Assembly (NCBI GenBank): GCA_000226015.1
Contig: JH152696.1
Location: forward strand, 14,937 to 41,310
Origin: Mnemiopsis leidyi
Lineage: Eukaryota > Ctenophora > Tentaculata > Lobata > Bolinopsidae
Direction of reading: 5' to 3'
DNA length: 26,374 nt
Positions 9,495 through 19,506 of the stretch are shown here, piece by piece. A program made the position numbers and the translations under genes. The notes below the pieces were generated by a model. The model did not search any database, had not been told where the DNA came from, and was given only the letters and a program-made list of their open reading frames with translations. Position 1 is the stretch's first letter. Every line of letters begins with the position of its first letter.

Positions 9495-10703
9495 TTAATA
9501 AGTTGTGTGACTTGGATGTTTGCGTATCCGTCATAGATCCAATTAATTATCGAGTTTGTGGGATGTAGGATACTTGATTCGTTGAATGAATGTTCGAATA
9601 TTTTATTACAATATTGGTTACTTACTGAGGCAGTGTAACGTCTCATTTCTATCTAACTGAAATTTTCGTCCGATTAGCCGGACGGTTTAGCGGTGTTTTT
9701 TACTAAACTTGGACTTGTAGTTCACTTAACTTATTTGCAGTTAGCTCGAATTATTGTTACGTTGCTTGCTTTCTACCACAGAAGTGATTATAACCTAAAG
9801 CTGCATTGATAACTAACACGTGACCTATTTATTTAAGTTATATATTGAGGAGATTTAGATATCACCCTGATTCACAGAACTTAAATGACGGTTTTCACAG
9901 TAGATTCTTAGCATTAACCACACCAAGTCATTGAGGAGAGTATACCCTTATACAGTGTTTGTATTCTTTGTATTGTCACCCTTATCGCTCTTGTTTTTGC
10001 TTTAACTTAAACGAAATTTTTCCTCATTATATTGTGATTGTTAAAGGGGAGATATGTATAAAGTACGTATTGCGGTTATTAACATTGTGATTCTGTTTTC
10101 AGAAGTTTGAGAGATGTTTAAAGTTTTACTTTTATGGGTTTTCCAAATGTTTATGGATTTTTACAAGCATATCGCATAGGAAATAAAGATTATTTTGGCT
10201 TGTATCTTGATTAGCATACTCCTAACGTAAATAAAGAGGCAACATTATGATGCTTTATTTTTGAAATTCAGTTGAACATGAGTCATCATAATTGAGAAAA
10301 CATTATGCAGTAAAATTTTGTTTATGAGGACAAAACGCTTTGAAATTAGGTTAAAATTTTTACGAAATCTTGTGTTCATTGGTAATTTGATTAACATAAA
10401 ATGGTATATAACTGTACTACTGTTTGACGTTAATTAAGTCGCTTGCACAATTAATAACTTTAACATTATATTCAGACTTTCTATTTCAAATTGTGTAATT
10501 TGGATTGTACTCATTTTAGAAAATTTGATTAAATTTTTGTGTTTTCGTTTGAAATAATATAATGAAAGGCATTTTAGAAGTCCTTAGAGCTCAAAGATCC
10601 AATAAATAAAGAACAAAATCAATCAATTTTTTGTAGATTTTGCCCTGCATGTCGCACCAAAGTTATCGTAATATCCACATCAAATAACAAAAAGCCATTG
10701 TAG
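9495..10703 (+). other. 3' UTR of the GMC gene and spacer before SDCCAG8, no further gene seen
   Basis: The segment is AT-rich, with no frame resembling a protein on either strand. Candidate polyadenylation hexamers AATAAA occur at 10182-10187, 10230-10235 and twice within 10601-10610. Where the oxidoreductase mRNA ends and the SDCCAG8 promoter begins cannot be told from sequence alone. Confidence 0.6.
10182..10235 (+). terminator. Candidate polyadenylation signals for the GMC gene
   Basis: Two AATAAA hexamers, at 10182-10187 and 10230-10235, lie about 690-740 nt after the stop codon and have T-rich sequence downstream. The choice between them, or an earlier variant signal, is not resolvable here. 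Confidence 0.45.
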
Positions 10704-12554
10704 ATGAATGAGCGAAGCAGGAAAATAGCAGACAGCCTCTCCGAGATACGACAAACCCTCAACTCGACCCTTATCTCCCATCCTGCGCCACGTGCCAAAC
10801 ATTCCGAACCTAAACCTAAACCTCATCTCACCAACCTGGAAGCGAATGTTTCGACTGTGGTTGACCAGCATGAGGACATCCTAAACCACCTGACACGGCA
10901 GGTGAACTGTTACAAAGAGTCGTTAGCCGCACTTCGGGAGAGATGTGAAGTGTTGGTGAACCAGAACCAGGCACTACACAAGGAGTTAGAGCAGCACATA
11001 AACCTGGATGTTACCGAGCTTGCTGGACAGTGTTCGGATGGAGAGGTGCTGGGAGGGGAGGTGGGTGCTGCACACGCAAACTTGTTGGAGCAGCTCATGG
11101 ACAGACGCGGCATCTACGAGCAGCAGATTAGCACGTTGGAACGGCAGGTTTCGCTTCTCAAAGCTGAACTTAAAGATTCGGAGTATCAGAGAACTCAGAT
11201 GAAGTCTCGGTATCAGTCTGATGTTGTGGAATGTGAGCGTTGTCGAGATACCCCCGCCTCACAGGTCCACTCAACAACAGTCACCAGACTGGAGCAGGAG
11301 AAGCAGGAGTTGGAGATAGCACTGATGAGTCTCCAGAACCTGGTGGAAGTAATGAAGAAGAGGGAGGATGAGGCTCTGGGTAAGGTTAAGAAGAGTGTGG
11401 AAATGGTGGACAAGGTAAAGTCTGACCAAGAGACTCTGGAGATGAAGTTAAAGAGGAGCACTGATGAGTTGAACCGCGTTAGAGAGAGACACCAGATACA
11501 GATCACGCAAGCTAAAGCTGAGTTACAGCAGCATCATGATGAGGCAGTAGCAGAGTTACGAGACAAACTTTATGGAAAAGAAAGAGAATTGACCGAGTCT
11601 CTGACAGAAATACAAAAACTTCAACTCCAAATCGAAGCTGGTGAGAGGGAGAAAAGAGAGCTTCAATCAACAGTAGAAAGATACCGAGAGCAAGGTCTTA
11701 CTAGCATGGAGGTTGTAGATAAAACCTCACAACAGTTACGGGACCAGCTACGCACCGCGCTACAAGAACGTGACGAAGCTATCAGTCAGCTGGCATTGAA
11801 CAAGAACAATGTGCAATTGGAACTTCATGATAGACAGAGAGAAGTTACTCAGTTACAGGGTGAGGTTACGCGGTACAAAGATAGAGCTGCAAATAGTGAG
11901 GAGACTGTAAGAAAGTTAACGCTAGACTCTGCTACTCTGCATGATGAGATCGCTAATCTCAAGATAAATATGAACAAGGTACACAACGAAAAGATATCGA
12001 TGGAGAAAACCAATAGTCTGACTATTGAACATCTCAAGTTGGTGTCGACACAAGCGCAGCAAAGTGCTAAGAGTGAGATTGAAGAGCTGCGAGCGCGACA
12101 CAGCGAGACTGTGGCTCAGCTCCACAAGCTGCTTCAACAGCAACAGAGTCTTGCCAACAAGTGGCGCACTGCTCATGGTGAATCAATAAGACAGTTCGAG
12201 GAATCATCCAAAGTCATGTCAGAAGAGTTAACTCAAACCAAAAAGTCGTATCATCTCGCCCAACAGAAACTTGAGTCAAGTGAAAGTAAAGTAAAATCTT
12301 TGACATCCAAAAACAAGACTCTGAAGGAAACAGAAAAGAAGATGTCAAAAAGCCTGAAACTGGCAGAGTCACACATAATCAAGACTGCAGAAGAACTGTA
12401 TGGTGTGGTCCAGAAAAAGAACAATCTGATGCGCGAGCGTGCTGTCATGGCTAAAGAGATAAACTTACTTCAGACGCAGTTGTGTGATGTGCCTACGTTT
12501 ATACCCAAACCCTTCATAGAGACTCCTGTGCTGGACACCGAGGATACAGGCTGA
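10704..12554 (+). CDS. SDCCAG8: SDCCAG8 homologue, centrosomal/basal-body coiled-coil protein, intronless
   Basis: A 616-aa protein, almost entirely coiled coil after residue 45 (human about 713 aa). Three stretches match SDCCAG8 in order: residues about 45-96 with the LxxxVxxYKEELxxLxxxxxxLxxENxxLxxxL pattern; a CxxC pair (C177, C180) followed by TxxRLxxEKxxLxxALxSLQ; and the C-terminal block about 575-606, with TAEELYGVVQKKNNLMRERA before a short acidic/proline tail. The known family sits at centriolar satellites and basal bodies and is needed for ciliogenesis and centrosome-linked recruitment. The start is fixed because an in-frame TAG lies directly before the ATG. No introns interrupt 1.85 kb, unlike neighbouring genes with about 150-bp exons. 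The next gene downstream, 487 bp away on the same strand, is another ciliary gene. The coiled coil is unambiguous; the SDCCAG8 assignment is strong but made from memory of the family. Confidence 0.85.
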   Translation: MNERSRKIADSLSEIRQTLNSTLISHPAPRAKHSEPKPKPHLTNLEANVSTVVDQHEDILNHLTRQVNCYKESLAALRERCEVLVNQNQALHKELEQHINLDVTELAGQCSDGEVLGGEVGAAHANLLEQLMDRRGIYEQQISTLERQVSLLKAELKDSEYQRTQMKSRYQSDVVECERCRDTPASQVHSTTVTRLEQEKQELEIALMSLQNLVEVMKKREDEALGKVKKSVEMVDKVKSDQETLEMKLKRSTDELNRVRERHQIQITQAKAELQQHHDEAVAELRDKLYGKERELTESLTEIQKLQLQIEAGEREKRELQSTVERYREQGLTSMEVVDKTSQQLRDQLRTALQERDEAISQLALNKNNVQLELHDRQREVTQLQGEVTRYKDRAANSEETVRKLTLDSATLHDEIANLKINMNKVHNEKISMEKTNSLTIEHLKLVSTQAQQSAKSEIEELRARHSETVAQLHKLLQQQQSLANKWRTAHGESIRQFEESSKVMSEELTQTKKSYHLAQQKLESSESKVKSLTSKNKTLKETEKKMSKSLKLAESHIIKTAEELYGVVQKKNNLMRERAVMAKEINLLQTQLCDVPTFIPKPFIETPVLDTEDTG

Positions 12555-12720
12555 AATTGTTAAATGTTTTAAAGTTTTTTTGTATTTTTCATAATATGAC
12601 GTATTGTGTAGCCCCTTAACTTTACTCCTTGTGTAAATTTTCTTGGCATTTTTAAGTTTTGGACGAAGTTTGTTATGATCAGACCTCAGATGCTTGTGTT
12701 AACATTTTTGTATCATAGTT

Positions 12721-12726
12721 ATTAAA
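12721..12726 (+). terminator. Candidate polyadenylation signal (ATTAAA) for SDCCAG8
   Basis: ATTAAA lies 167 nt after the stop codon with T-rich sequence nearby. An alternative AATAAA at 12948-12953 is closer to the next gene. Confidence 0.45.
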
Positions 12727-13041
12727 GTTTGGTATACGTTTTACCCTTCTAAGAAATGTTGTTCATTTAAATTAAGTATGCATGCCCGGTGTTCATTGCA
12801 TGTTTCAGTCATTTTATGATCATAATTTATGTCTAATTATCACTGTATAATATATAATGTAAATTATGCTACTGTCACCATTTCGATGCTCATATCTCAT
12901 AATCTGTCTATTTATTCAACCAGGCGTAGTTTTATCTTAATGTCCGAAATAAATAATATGAGAAAAATCACACTCAATAGCCGCACCTTGCAATCTAATT
13001 TCAGCAAATATTAGCTTGACCTCTAATCAACCCCTCTCAGA

Positions 13042-14406
13042 ATGACGGAAGGAACAGAGGCTGTCCAATCAGTGCTTTTCTACAACGAAGCTGAGGCGTT
13101 TGTTGAAACACTACGCACATTCCAAATAAAAGACATTGGGAGTGACAAATGGGAGACACAGCGGGAGCATGTCGAGAAACTCAACATTCAGGCAGTTGTT
13201 GATGCCACAAATAATGTCGAGGAATCAATCAAAGAACTGTTGATAACCCATGAGAAAATTCCAGTTTTAATACATGAACTTATTGCCCTGGACCTTTGGA
13301 AAAGAAACATCCTCCCGAAGATTTTCGAAATGAAGTTCAACGCCGAAACCTCATTTCCAGCATATGTAGTTATGTTTTACGAGGCTATACTAGTTGGTCT
13401 ACTAGAAGTTCTGCTATTCCACAGTGAATGTTGTGAGTCTGCAGGAGATGGTCTACACGACCTCCTCCAATACTGCCAACACAAGTTGGTTTGGTTGGTC
13501 GCTGGAGAGGAGGATTGGCACGACATTTCTGTAGAGAGCACCAGCGTCACGGACGCCAAGGAAGAGCTCCTCAAGAGGCACAAGAAATTATCGTTTGAAG
13601 TTTCGCTTAAATGTGTGGCCATTGTTCGATACATCGGGGAGCACAGTAAAGACGTATCTATTGGTATAACCACCCGAGTTCTCAACACATACGACTTCCC
13701 CGCCATATTTGCGGGACTGATAGACAACCCACCGTGGTTGCTCCGCCAGGATGACGGCCAGTGGTTAAAGTACGACAACAACAAGTGGAACAAACATTCT
13801 CATGATGAGGTTAAAAACCTCAGCAAGCTTGAAGGTCAGCTATGGATTGGAATGTTACAATTCCTCATGTCAGAACATTGTCAGAGAAACTACCAACTAA
13901 ACTCTTCAAACCAGGCGAGTATTCTGAAGTTGCGTGCGCACTTTCACCCCCAGATACTAAACCAGCTGCCTGCCCTTGTTGATCTCCAGCGCTACTTGGA
14001 GGAGTTGTCTCTAATATCCACCCCTGCTTCTCGTCCTCCTCTTATCCTTGAACAAGTCCCCGAGTTTTACACTGCCCTGGAAAACAAATGCAATGGCAAG
14101 TGGAGGGACCTGGCTGTCAAGCATTACAATGAAATATTTTGCATGTCGAAGGAGAGGATGAAGAAGCAAGCTGACAAGTTTGCAGCAACATACGACATGG
14201 ACGTCATGTCAGACTTGTTATCAGAACCACCTAAATGTGAGAACTGTGGCGAGGGTGCTGCGAAGAGGTGCTCCTCCTGTCAGACTTCCTGGTATTGTGG
14301 GAGAGAGTGTCAGGTAAAACATTGGCCCAAACACAAGGAACCTTGCAAACTTATATCTAAAACTATGAAGGACGTTAAATCGGGTAAAAGCCAGGGTGGA
14401 TCATGA
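13042..14406 (+). CDS. ZMYND10: ZMYND10 homologue, MYND zinc-finger dynein-arm assembly factor, intronless
   Basis: A 454-aa protein (human 440 aa) collinear with ZMYND10. Near the N terminus are the block EAEAFVETLRTFQIKDIGS and the block EKLNIQAVVDATNNVEESIKEL; the middle has KLEGQLWIGMLQFLMS; next comes LEQVPEFYTALENKCNGKW; the MYND finger is at residues 399-435. The finger has all eight zinc ligands: C399, C402, C410, C413, C419, C423, H431 and C435. ZMYND10 acts in the cytoplasm with LRRC6/DNAAF co-chaperones to pre-assemble axonemal dynein arms, so the organism makes motile cilia. The start ATG follows a strong 3' splice-like sequence (CCCCTCTCAG) by 1 nt. The gene is intronless and head to tail with the SDCCAG8 homologue. 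Identification is confident. Confidence 0.95.
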   Translation: MTEGTEAVQSVLFYNEAEAFVETLRTFQIKDIGSDKWETQREHVEKLNIQAVVDATNNVEESIKELLITHEKIPVLIHELIALDLWKRNILPKIFEMKFNAETSFPAYVVMFYEAILVGLLEVLLFHSECCESAGDGLHDLLQYCQHKLVWLVAGEEDWHDISVESTSVTDAKEELLKRHKKLSFEVSLKCVAIVRYIGEHSKDVSIGITTRVLNTYDFPAIFAGLIDNPPWLLRQDDGQWLKYDNNKWNKHSHDEVKNLSKLEGQLWIGMLQFLMSEHCQRNYQLNSSNQASILKLRAHFHPQILNQLPALVDLQRYLEELSLISTPASRPPLILEQVPEFYTALENKCNGKWRDLAVKHYNEIFCMSKERMKKQADKFAATYDMDVMSDLLSEPPKCENCGEGAAKRCSSCQTSWYCGRECQVKHWPKHKEPCKLISKTMKDVKSGKSQGGS

Positions 14407-14908
14407 GACGAGAGGTATAGAAGATTCAATGATGACGCTATTTTCAATTGCTTAGTACTTTCGATCGCAAACGCAGTGATATTTTAAGTTTTTGTCCGAG
14501 ATCGAACATTGTAATCGTGCTTGAATTTTTTAGTTGAAGCTGTTCAGAATTTTAAACTTTCCGGTGTAAATAACCCATTACCATTGAAATCAGCAATCCA
14601 CAGATCACAGTTGTATAAAAAGTCACAGTATATTTATCACACACGATTGTAAATGTTTGCTTTCCCAATTTTTGCTGTACATTTATAGAGTGATTTTAAC
14701 TTATTAATATGTTATGTTTATATATTATATAACGTTTACTTTGTTAATTAAGCATATTATTTCTAACCGCTGTGTCGACAATATGAACATGAAAACCTAA
14801 TTTTAACTTGGTGATAAAACTAGAACTGTCATAAATGATTCACGCTTTAAGTTAAATGAATCAAATGATTATTCACGAATTGAAAAGACGCAATTTCGTA
14901 GATCTAGC

Positions 14909-15642
14909 ATGAGTTTAACATTATGTAGGCGCAAATATCGAACCCTCCTAAACATAAGGTTAGTCAAAACTTTGATATTTTTCATCAGTAATTGAATAAA
15001 TATCCCAATATCCCACGTTCCGCTTCAAATTGAAATCATGAACATCTACTCTTCCTTTGTAATTTTGCTCACCCAACAGACACCTCAAGAGAACAAAGAA
15101 CATAACAATCTCATCACGAAACTTAAGCGATGAAAATGCTATTGACACCAAGAAACTAAAGTACGAACTGCCTTTCTCACACACCCCCGGAAGATGGCTG
15201 ACTCTCGAGGAAACCCTGCCCAGATTAGAGACTTATAAACATCGCACTTCGGCAACAAGTAAAGTTTCTTTCAGTTACGCAATCCTTTCTTTTCCATTCC
15301 GAGTTAACCTCGTTTTTGAGCTTTTATCTTTTATTATCACATGAACCTATATTGTGTGATTGTCAGATTAAAAAACATCGTTTTTAATCTTTTATCTTAT
15401 ATCATCGCATGAACCTCTATTGTGTAATTGTCCGATAAAGAAGTTGACATAAGCTTAATGTTTCAGAAAAGCTACAAAGAAGGTATGCCATAGTGATGCT
15501 GTCCCTTGTTGCTTTGTCATTCTACATTATGCGACCTACGTCCGAAGAAATAGACAAGGCAAGGCAAGATTGGAATGATTTGATGACGGGAAATGTGCGG
15601 GACAATAGTGATCAGACTTCTGAACAATCTGATGCTGGTTGA
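14909..15642 (+). CDS. Small single-pass membrane protein with mitochondrial-type N terminus, 3 exons, unrecognised
   Basis: Exons 14909-14958, 15080-15258 and 15467-15642 join in phase (2/1, then 1/2) through GT-AG introns of 121 and 208 nt, giving 134 aa. The N terminus (MSLTLCRRKYRTLLNIR, continuing HLKRTK) is basic with no acidic residue, as in mitochondrial presequences. The middle holds a TPGRWLTLEETLPRLETY block. Residues about 88-99 (AIVMLSLVALSFYIM) form one membrane span, followed by an acidic tail (PTSEEIDKARQDWNDLM). AATAAA follows at 15826-15831. I do not recognise the family. The arrangement of presequence, short soluble part, one TM and charged tail recalls small inner-membrane or respiratory assembly proteins, and loosely FAM162, but this is inference. 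Three independent phase matches and good splice consensus make the gene model likely. The first exon is the least certain part. Confidence 0.7.
15308..15443. repeat. 68-bp imperfect tandem duplication in intron 2 of the small membrane-protein gene
   Basis: The two copies start near 15311 and 15379 and share CGTTTTT, CTTTTATCTT, ATGAACCT(A/C)TATTGTGT and ATTGTC. Identity is roughly 80 percent by eye. The duplication ends about 20 bp before the exon 3 acceptor (AG at 15465-15466). Confidence 0.85.
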
Positions 15643-15825
15643 AATAGACAGATATTGGATGTGCTCCGTGACCCTTATCTGAAATTTAGTGAAGTTTCTT
15701 ATCTGCTACGAAGAGATGATAAATTGGTGACTTTTGGTTAGAAAACTGTGTTATTTCATGATTTGAGTGTTATGTTGATGACAATTGAATTGATATCGTG
15801 AAGATAGAAACTTGCTTGTTAAAAG

Positions 15826-15831
15826 AATAAA
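15826..15831 (+). terminator. Polyadenylation signal (AATAAA) of the small membrane-protein gene
   Basis: AATAAA lies 183 nt after the stop codon at 15642, followed by T/G-rich sequence. This supports a transcription unit ending here. Confidence 0.6.
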
Positions 15832-18800
15832 AACCGTTAGTGTGACAATTTGTGGCAATTTTCAGGAAAATTCGTTGCGCCAAACGCAAATTTTATACAG
15901 TCATTTAAAATTTTTGGCGCGTGAGTCTTAATTTTTTGCGCGCGCAGGTTGACTTTATGAAGCGCGCATTTGATCTGGCACATTCGTTGAATTTTGCAAT
16001 AGCGACTGCTACGAAATCTTGAGGCGACGTCAGAATGTAAGTTGCTCATATCCAAAATTAAAGCTGTCGTTGATCTAGGTGATGTACTGGACGAGATGTC
16101 TGACGGAATGGGTTTATACTAACCTTCAGTGATTCATATCAATCGGTGCAGACCATCCTGCAGCACTGCTTTGATCGATGACCAAGAATACAGATGATGG
16201 TAACCCTGAAACATTGTAAGTACAATTTCTTTATTTTAATGGGAATTTCCTTAACTTGCCTCTTTTTTCGAGGCTCTGAAGACTATTCTCTGCAGAGTTT
16301 AAAATTTGAGCCTATTGGCCTGCTTCAAAATGCTGATCAAGTGATCATCCGCTTTTCCAAGATCTCGGGCCTCAAACTGAGATTGCCAAGTCGAACTTGG
16401 TGAAGTGGTGTACGATGACAAGTTATTTCGATGAGAGACATGGTTAATGGTAAATAACGCTTCTAAATTCGAGTTTGGTTGAATGCTACCCAACTACGTC
16501 CTTTGGGGATTTGTGAAAACTTAAATCAGTCCAAATCATGATGAAAGTCCGGCCATGATTTGATACAGGTCACAGTAATCTTGTAAGAATTTCACTTCTT
16601 AAAGTTTCCACCTTCAGCATGTAGTTCTTGAGTCGCATTGTTACTGATTATTGGTTTAGTTATCTATCTCTGATCGGCAATTTATGATGTTATTCTTTCT
16701 TAGGTCAAGATTTAACTGAAATATGTCGAAATAAAAGTTAGACCTTAGAAGTAATAATATTTATTCATAAAAGTTTCACGCTTAACTCGAACTTGACTCT
16801 ACCATTGAACTTGACTCTAGCACTGAAATTTGCGGCAGTGAATTCTTACAATCTGCTTACGTGCAAGTTTGTAGTGCAGATTGCAGTTCATGTTTCATTC
16901 TTCAGTACAGGCTTTCAGAATGGTGGTGCAACAAGATTAAAAATCAATAAATTATTAACCTTATGAATTTTTAGAGTAAAAAAGAGCTACGAAAATCATG
17001 GTACTTGCGTTAAACTGATCACACTATTAGCTTTCGTCTTTCTTACCATAATTGGCAATCGACATATTATAATTTGCTGCTGATACAGCATGTAATCCGA
17101 TATACGACCGTTGATTTTAGCCCTTCACCTGCTTCCAGCACCTGAGTACCATCATTCTATCGTCCTGATTTAGATTTTCGTTCCTTAGTCATAGTGTATC
17201 GGTCGTGTCACCTTATCACAATCATTTGCAAATACTCACATCTGTGTAAGTCATTTCCACGAAGAGCAACATGAAGATTGTGTTTAATTAAGCTGCTGTT
17301 TGTTTTGAGGTGTGTACTGTGCAATACAGTGTGTATCGATACTTACATATGTCGTACTTCCGTGCGTTTATTGATTTTTGGCTAATTCTTTCATTTTTAA
17401 TATCCTTTTATAGTCCTTTTATAATCCATTTATAGTCCTTTCATAATTATCTTATTATTCATAATCCTTTAGTCCTTTTATCTTCTTGAGTGCAGACCTT
17501 ATTTCCGAGGCCTAAAAATTAGTTCCGATATACTTGCTAGGAAATCGTCCGCGGGTTTTAATTTCCAACGCCCTTTGTTTCCGATCTAATCTTAGTTGGT
17601 TATTACTAGGAGTAGGGCAATATGACAGGTGTATGAACCAAATTCTTCGTGTAAGGAGCGATAAATGACTGGGTTGCCTGAACAATGTAATTTTGGACGA
17701 GCTGCATGTAATGTATATCCCTTGAGCATCAAATTTGCAGATTTTGCGCCTTTCGTACACACTTAAGTTCGCCTTTATCACTGTGCTGCATTCTGCGGAA
17801 AAATGCAGTTCACTGTGAACGTAATGACAAAGTGTCTGTTCACGTTTCGCCATCCGTAGCTTAGACTGTATTCATATTAATCAGCACAAATTAATTAAGT
17901 CTTTTGATTGAATGTCGCAGTTAAGTGGATAATGTTACAGTCGATCTGTTTTGAAGATTTCGAACATGACCAGACGATAGAAATAGTCGGTTATGTAGGC
18001 CGTTGGGCATTCATGATGTGAACGACCTTTTATCTGAGTTGACATTAGAATGATCAACTGATCAAGTTATTAGTCTTATCAGAGTCACCTTGCAAACTCG
18101 GTTTGTTGATGTTCTTTGTGTTCTTTTTACATAGTCATCTCTCATGAGCATTGAGCGAACTTTATTGTTTAATGAGTTTGTTTAACTAGGTTATAAAGGT
18201 ATTAATGTAATTTCTAAGCTTTGTTCGAATCTTGTAACAATGGATAATTGCCGCTTCTTCATTCGTCCTTGAAGGCAACATTTACGTTGCTACAGGAAAA
18301 ATTGGTGCAACGATTTCCAAGAGCTTATAACTTATTAGAAGAGTGAAGATGATATTTCTTTTGTATTTTAGCTATTTAAGTCGGTTGCTGATACAACTAA
18401 CTAACTCATTGGTCGTTTGACATCGAAAATTACCATCGCTCGTGTCTTCGGCACTCGTGTGATAATTTTCGATATCACTCTCCCATTCGACTGCTAATCG
18501 TACAATATACAATGAATGGTGTTCTTTCGCATGGATGTGAATAATACAACAAAGATGTGTAATTTGTACAGTTCACATTCAATTTTGCAAACTCATAGGT
18601 ATTAGCGCCGAGTTGTATTGTATTCTTCTTGCTATCTACGGATCGTGAAAGTTAGGGTAAAGCATACTAGCCTTGTGAACAGTGAAGATATTTTGAATGC
18701 TTTTTAATTCTTTAATTATATTAATTGTTTATGACACAAGACTACAACAACTGCAAGACTTGTTTTGTTAATATTTGTTAAGAAAAAACCGGTCGCGCTT

Positions 18801-19506
18801 GCCAGCGCTGTGATATCTTTTTTTTTCTTCATGGACTACAATCATCATAAGAATTACCTTGATCTTAGTAAAGTTATTTACTGATCCCTTGGGTTTTACT
18901 TCAGTGACAAACCCATGAACAAATTACCTAACTTATGATAAATCCATTCTAAGTTCATGTTATACGTATCTACATACTTGAAAATTAGGAAGTTGTTAGT
19001 CTATAAATTTGTATTGGGAGTTGGTTTATTTAATGTTTTTCAATTCTAACCACTATTCAGTTTTCACGTATTCCGGAAATCATGAAATCTTGTCGATTCT
19101 TTACCAAAACACCGTGTCTTTTCAATTTAGCTGGTTTGTGATGTTGCGTTGAGGTTCATATTACTTGGCTTATCTCTTTACTAGTGGCGTCACTGCAGAC
19201 TTTTCCATTTTGTTTCCTAGTCCCATGACATATTGTCGATATTTTTCTCACAATGCTCGTGTTGTGGTGGATATAATGTCGTTTTAACTCATCATTTTAC
19301 CCTGATTATTCACTATATGGCAGGAATGAATTTCCACATTATGAATTATGCATTCCTTGTTCCCTCGCATGTACTATCTTACTGAAATTTATACTGCATT
19401 CTTAGTAACTGTACGAGTTAAACCGCATACTTTCACAGTTACCCTGCAAATTCCCGCTCGCATTGCTCAGTATTTTAATCATTAAAAACGCAGGAGATCC
19501 TCCAGA
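15832..19506. other. Intergenic region, 3.7 kb, no gene seen
   Basis: Both strands were read. The longest frame (113 codons on the minus strand, 17512-17853) has no family resemblance, biased codons or splice context. Small local repeats are present: GAACTTGACTCTA twice near 16791-16819, and a degenerate run of ATAGTCCTTTTAT units at about 17401-17485. An inverted repeat lies at 18419-18476. The right part presumably holds the transporter promoter and any 5' UTR exon. Confidence 0.6.
18419..18476. repeat. 58-bp imperfect inverted repeat (hairpin)
   Basis: The outer arms (18419-18435 and 18460-18476) pair 15 of 17 positions, centred on ATCGAAAATTA against TAATTTTCGAT. An inner GTGT/GCAC pairing closes around CTTCG. 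It is isolated, with no gene nearby, and resembles a tiny foldback element rather than a terminator. Confidence 0.85.

Noticed and set aside
11213-11506. Minus-strand frames opposite SDCCAG8 and ZMYND10 (also 13377-13793)
   Set aside because: They are shadows of strongly supported plus-strand proteins with known family blocks.
17512-17853. Minus-strand frame of 113 codons as a gene
   Set aside because: Composition and residue order look random. There are no domains, no splice partners and no polyadenylation context.
18205-18240. tRNA-like GTTCGAATC near 18222
   Set aside because: No acceptor stem, D-arm or anticodon arm can be folded around it.
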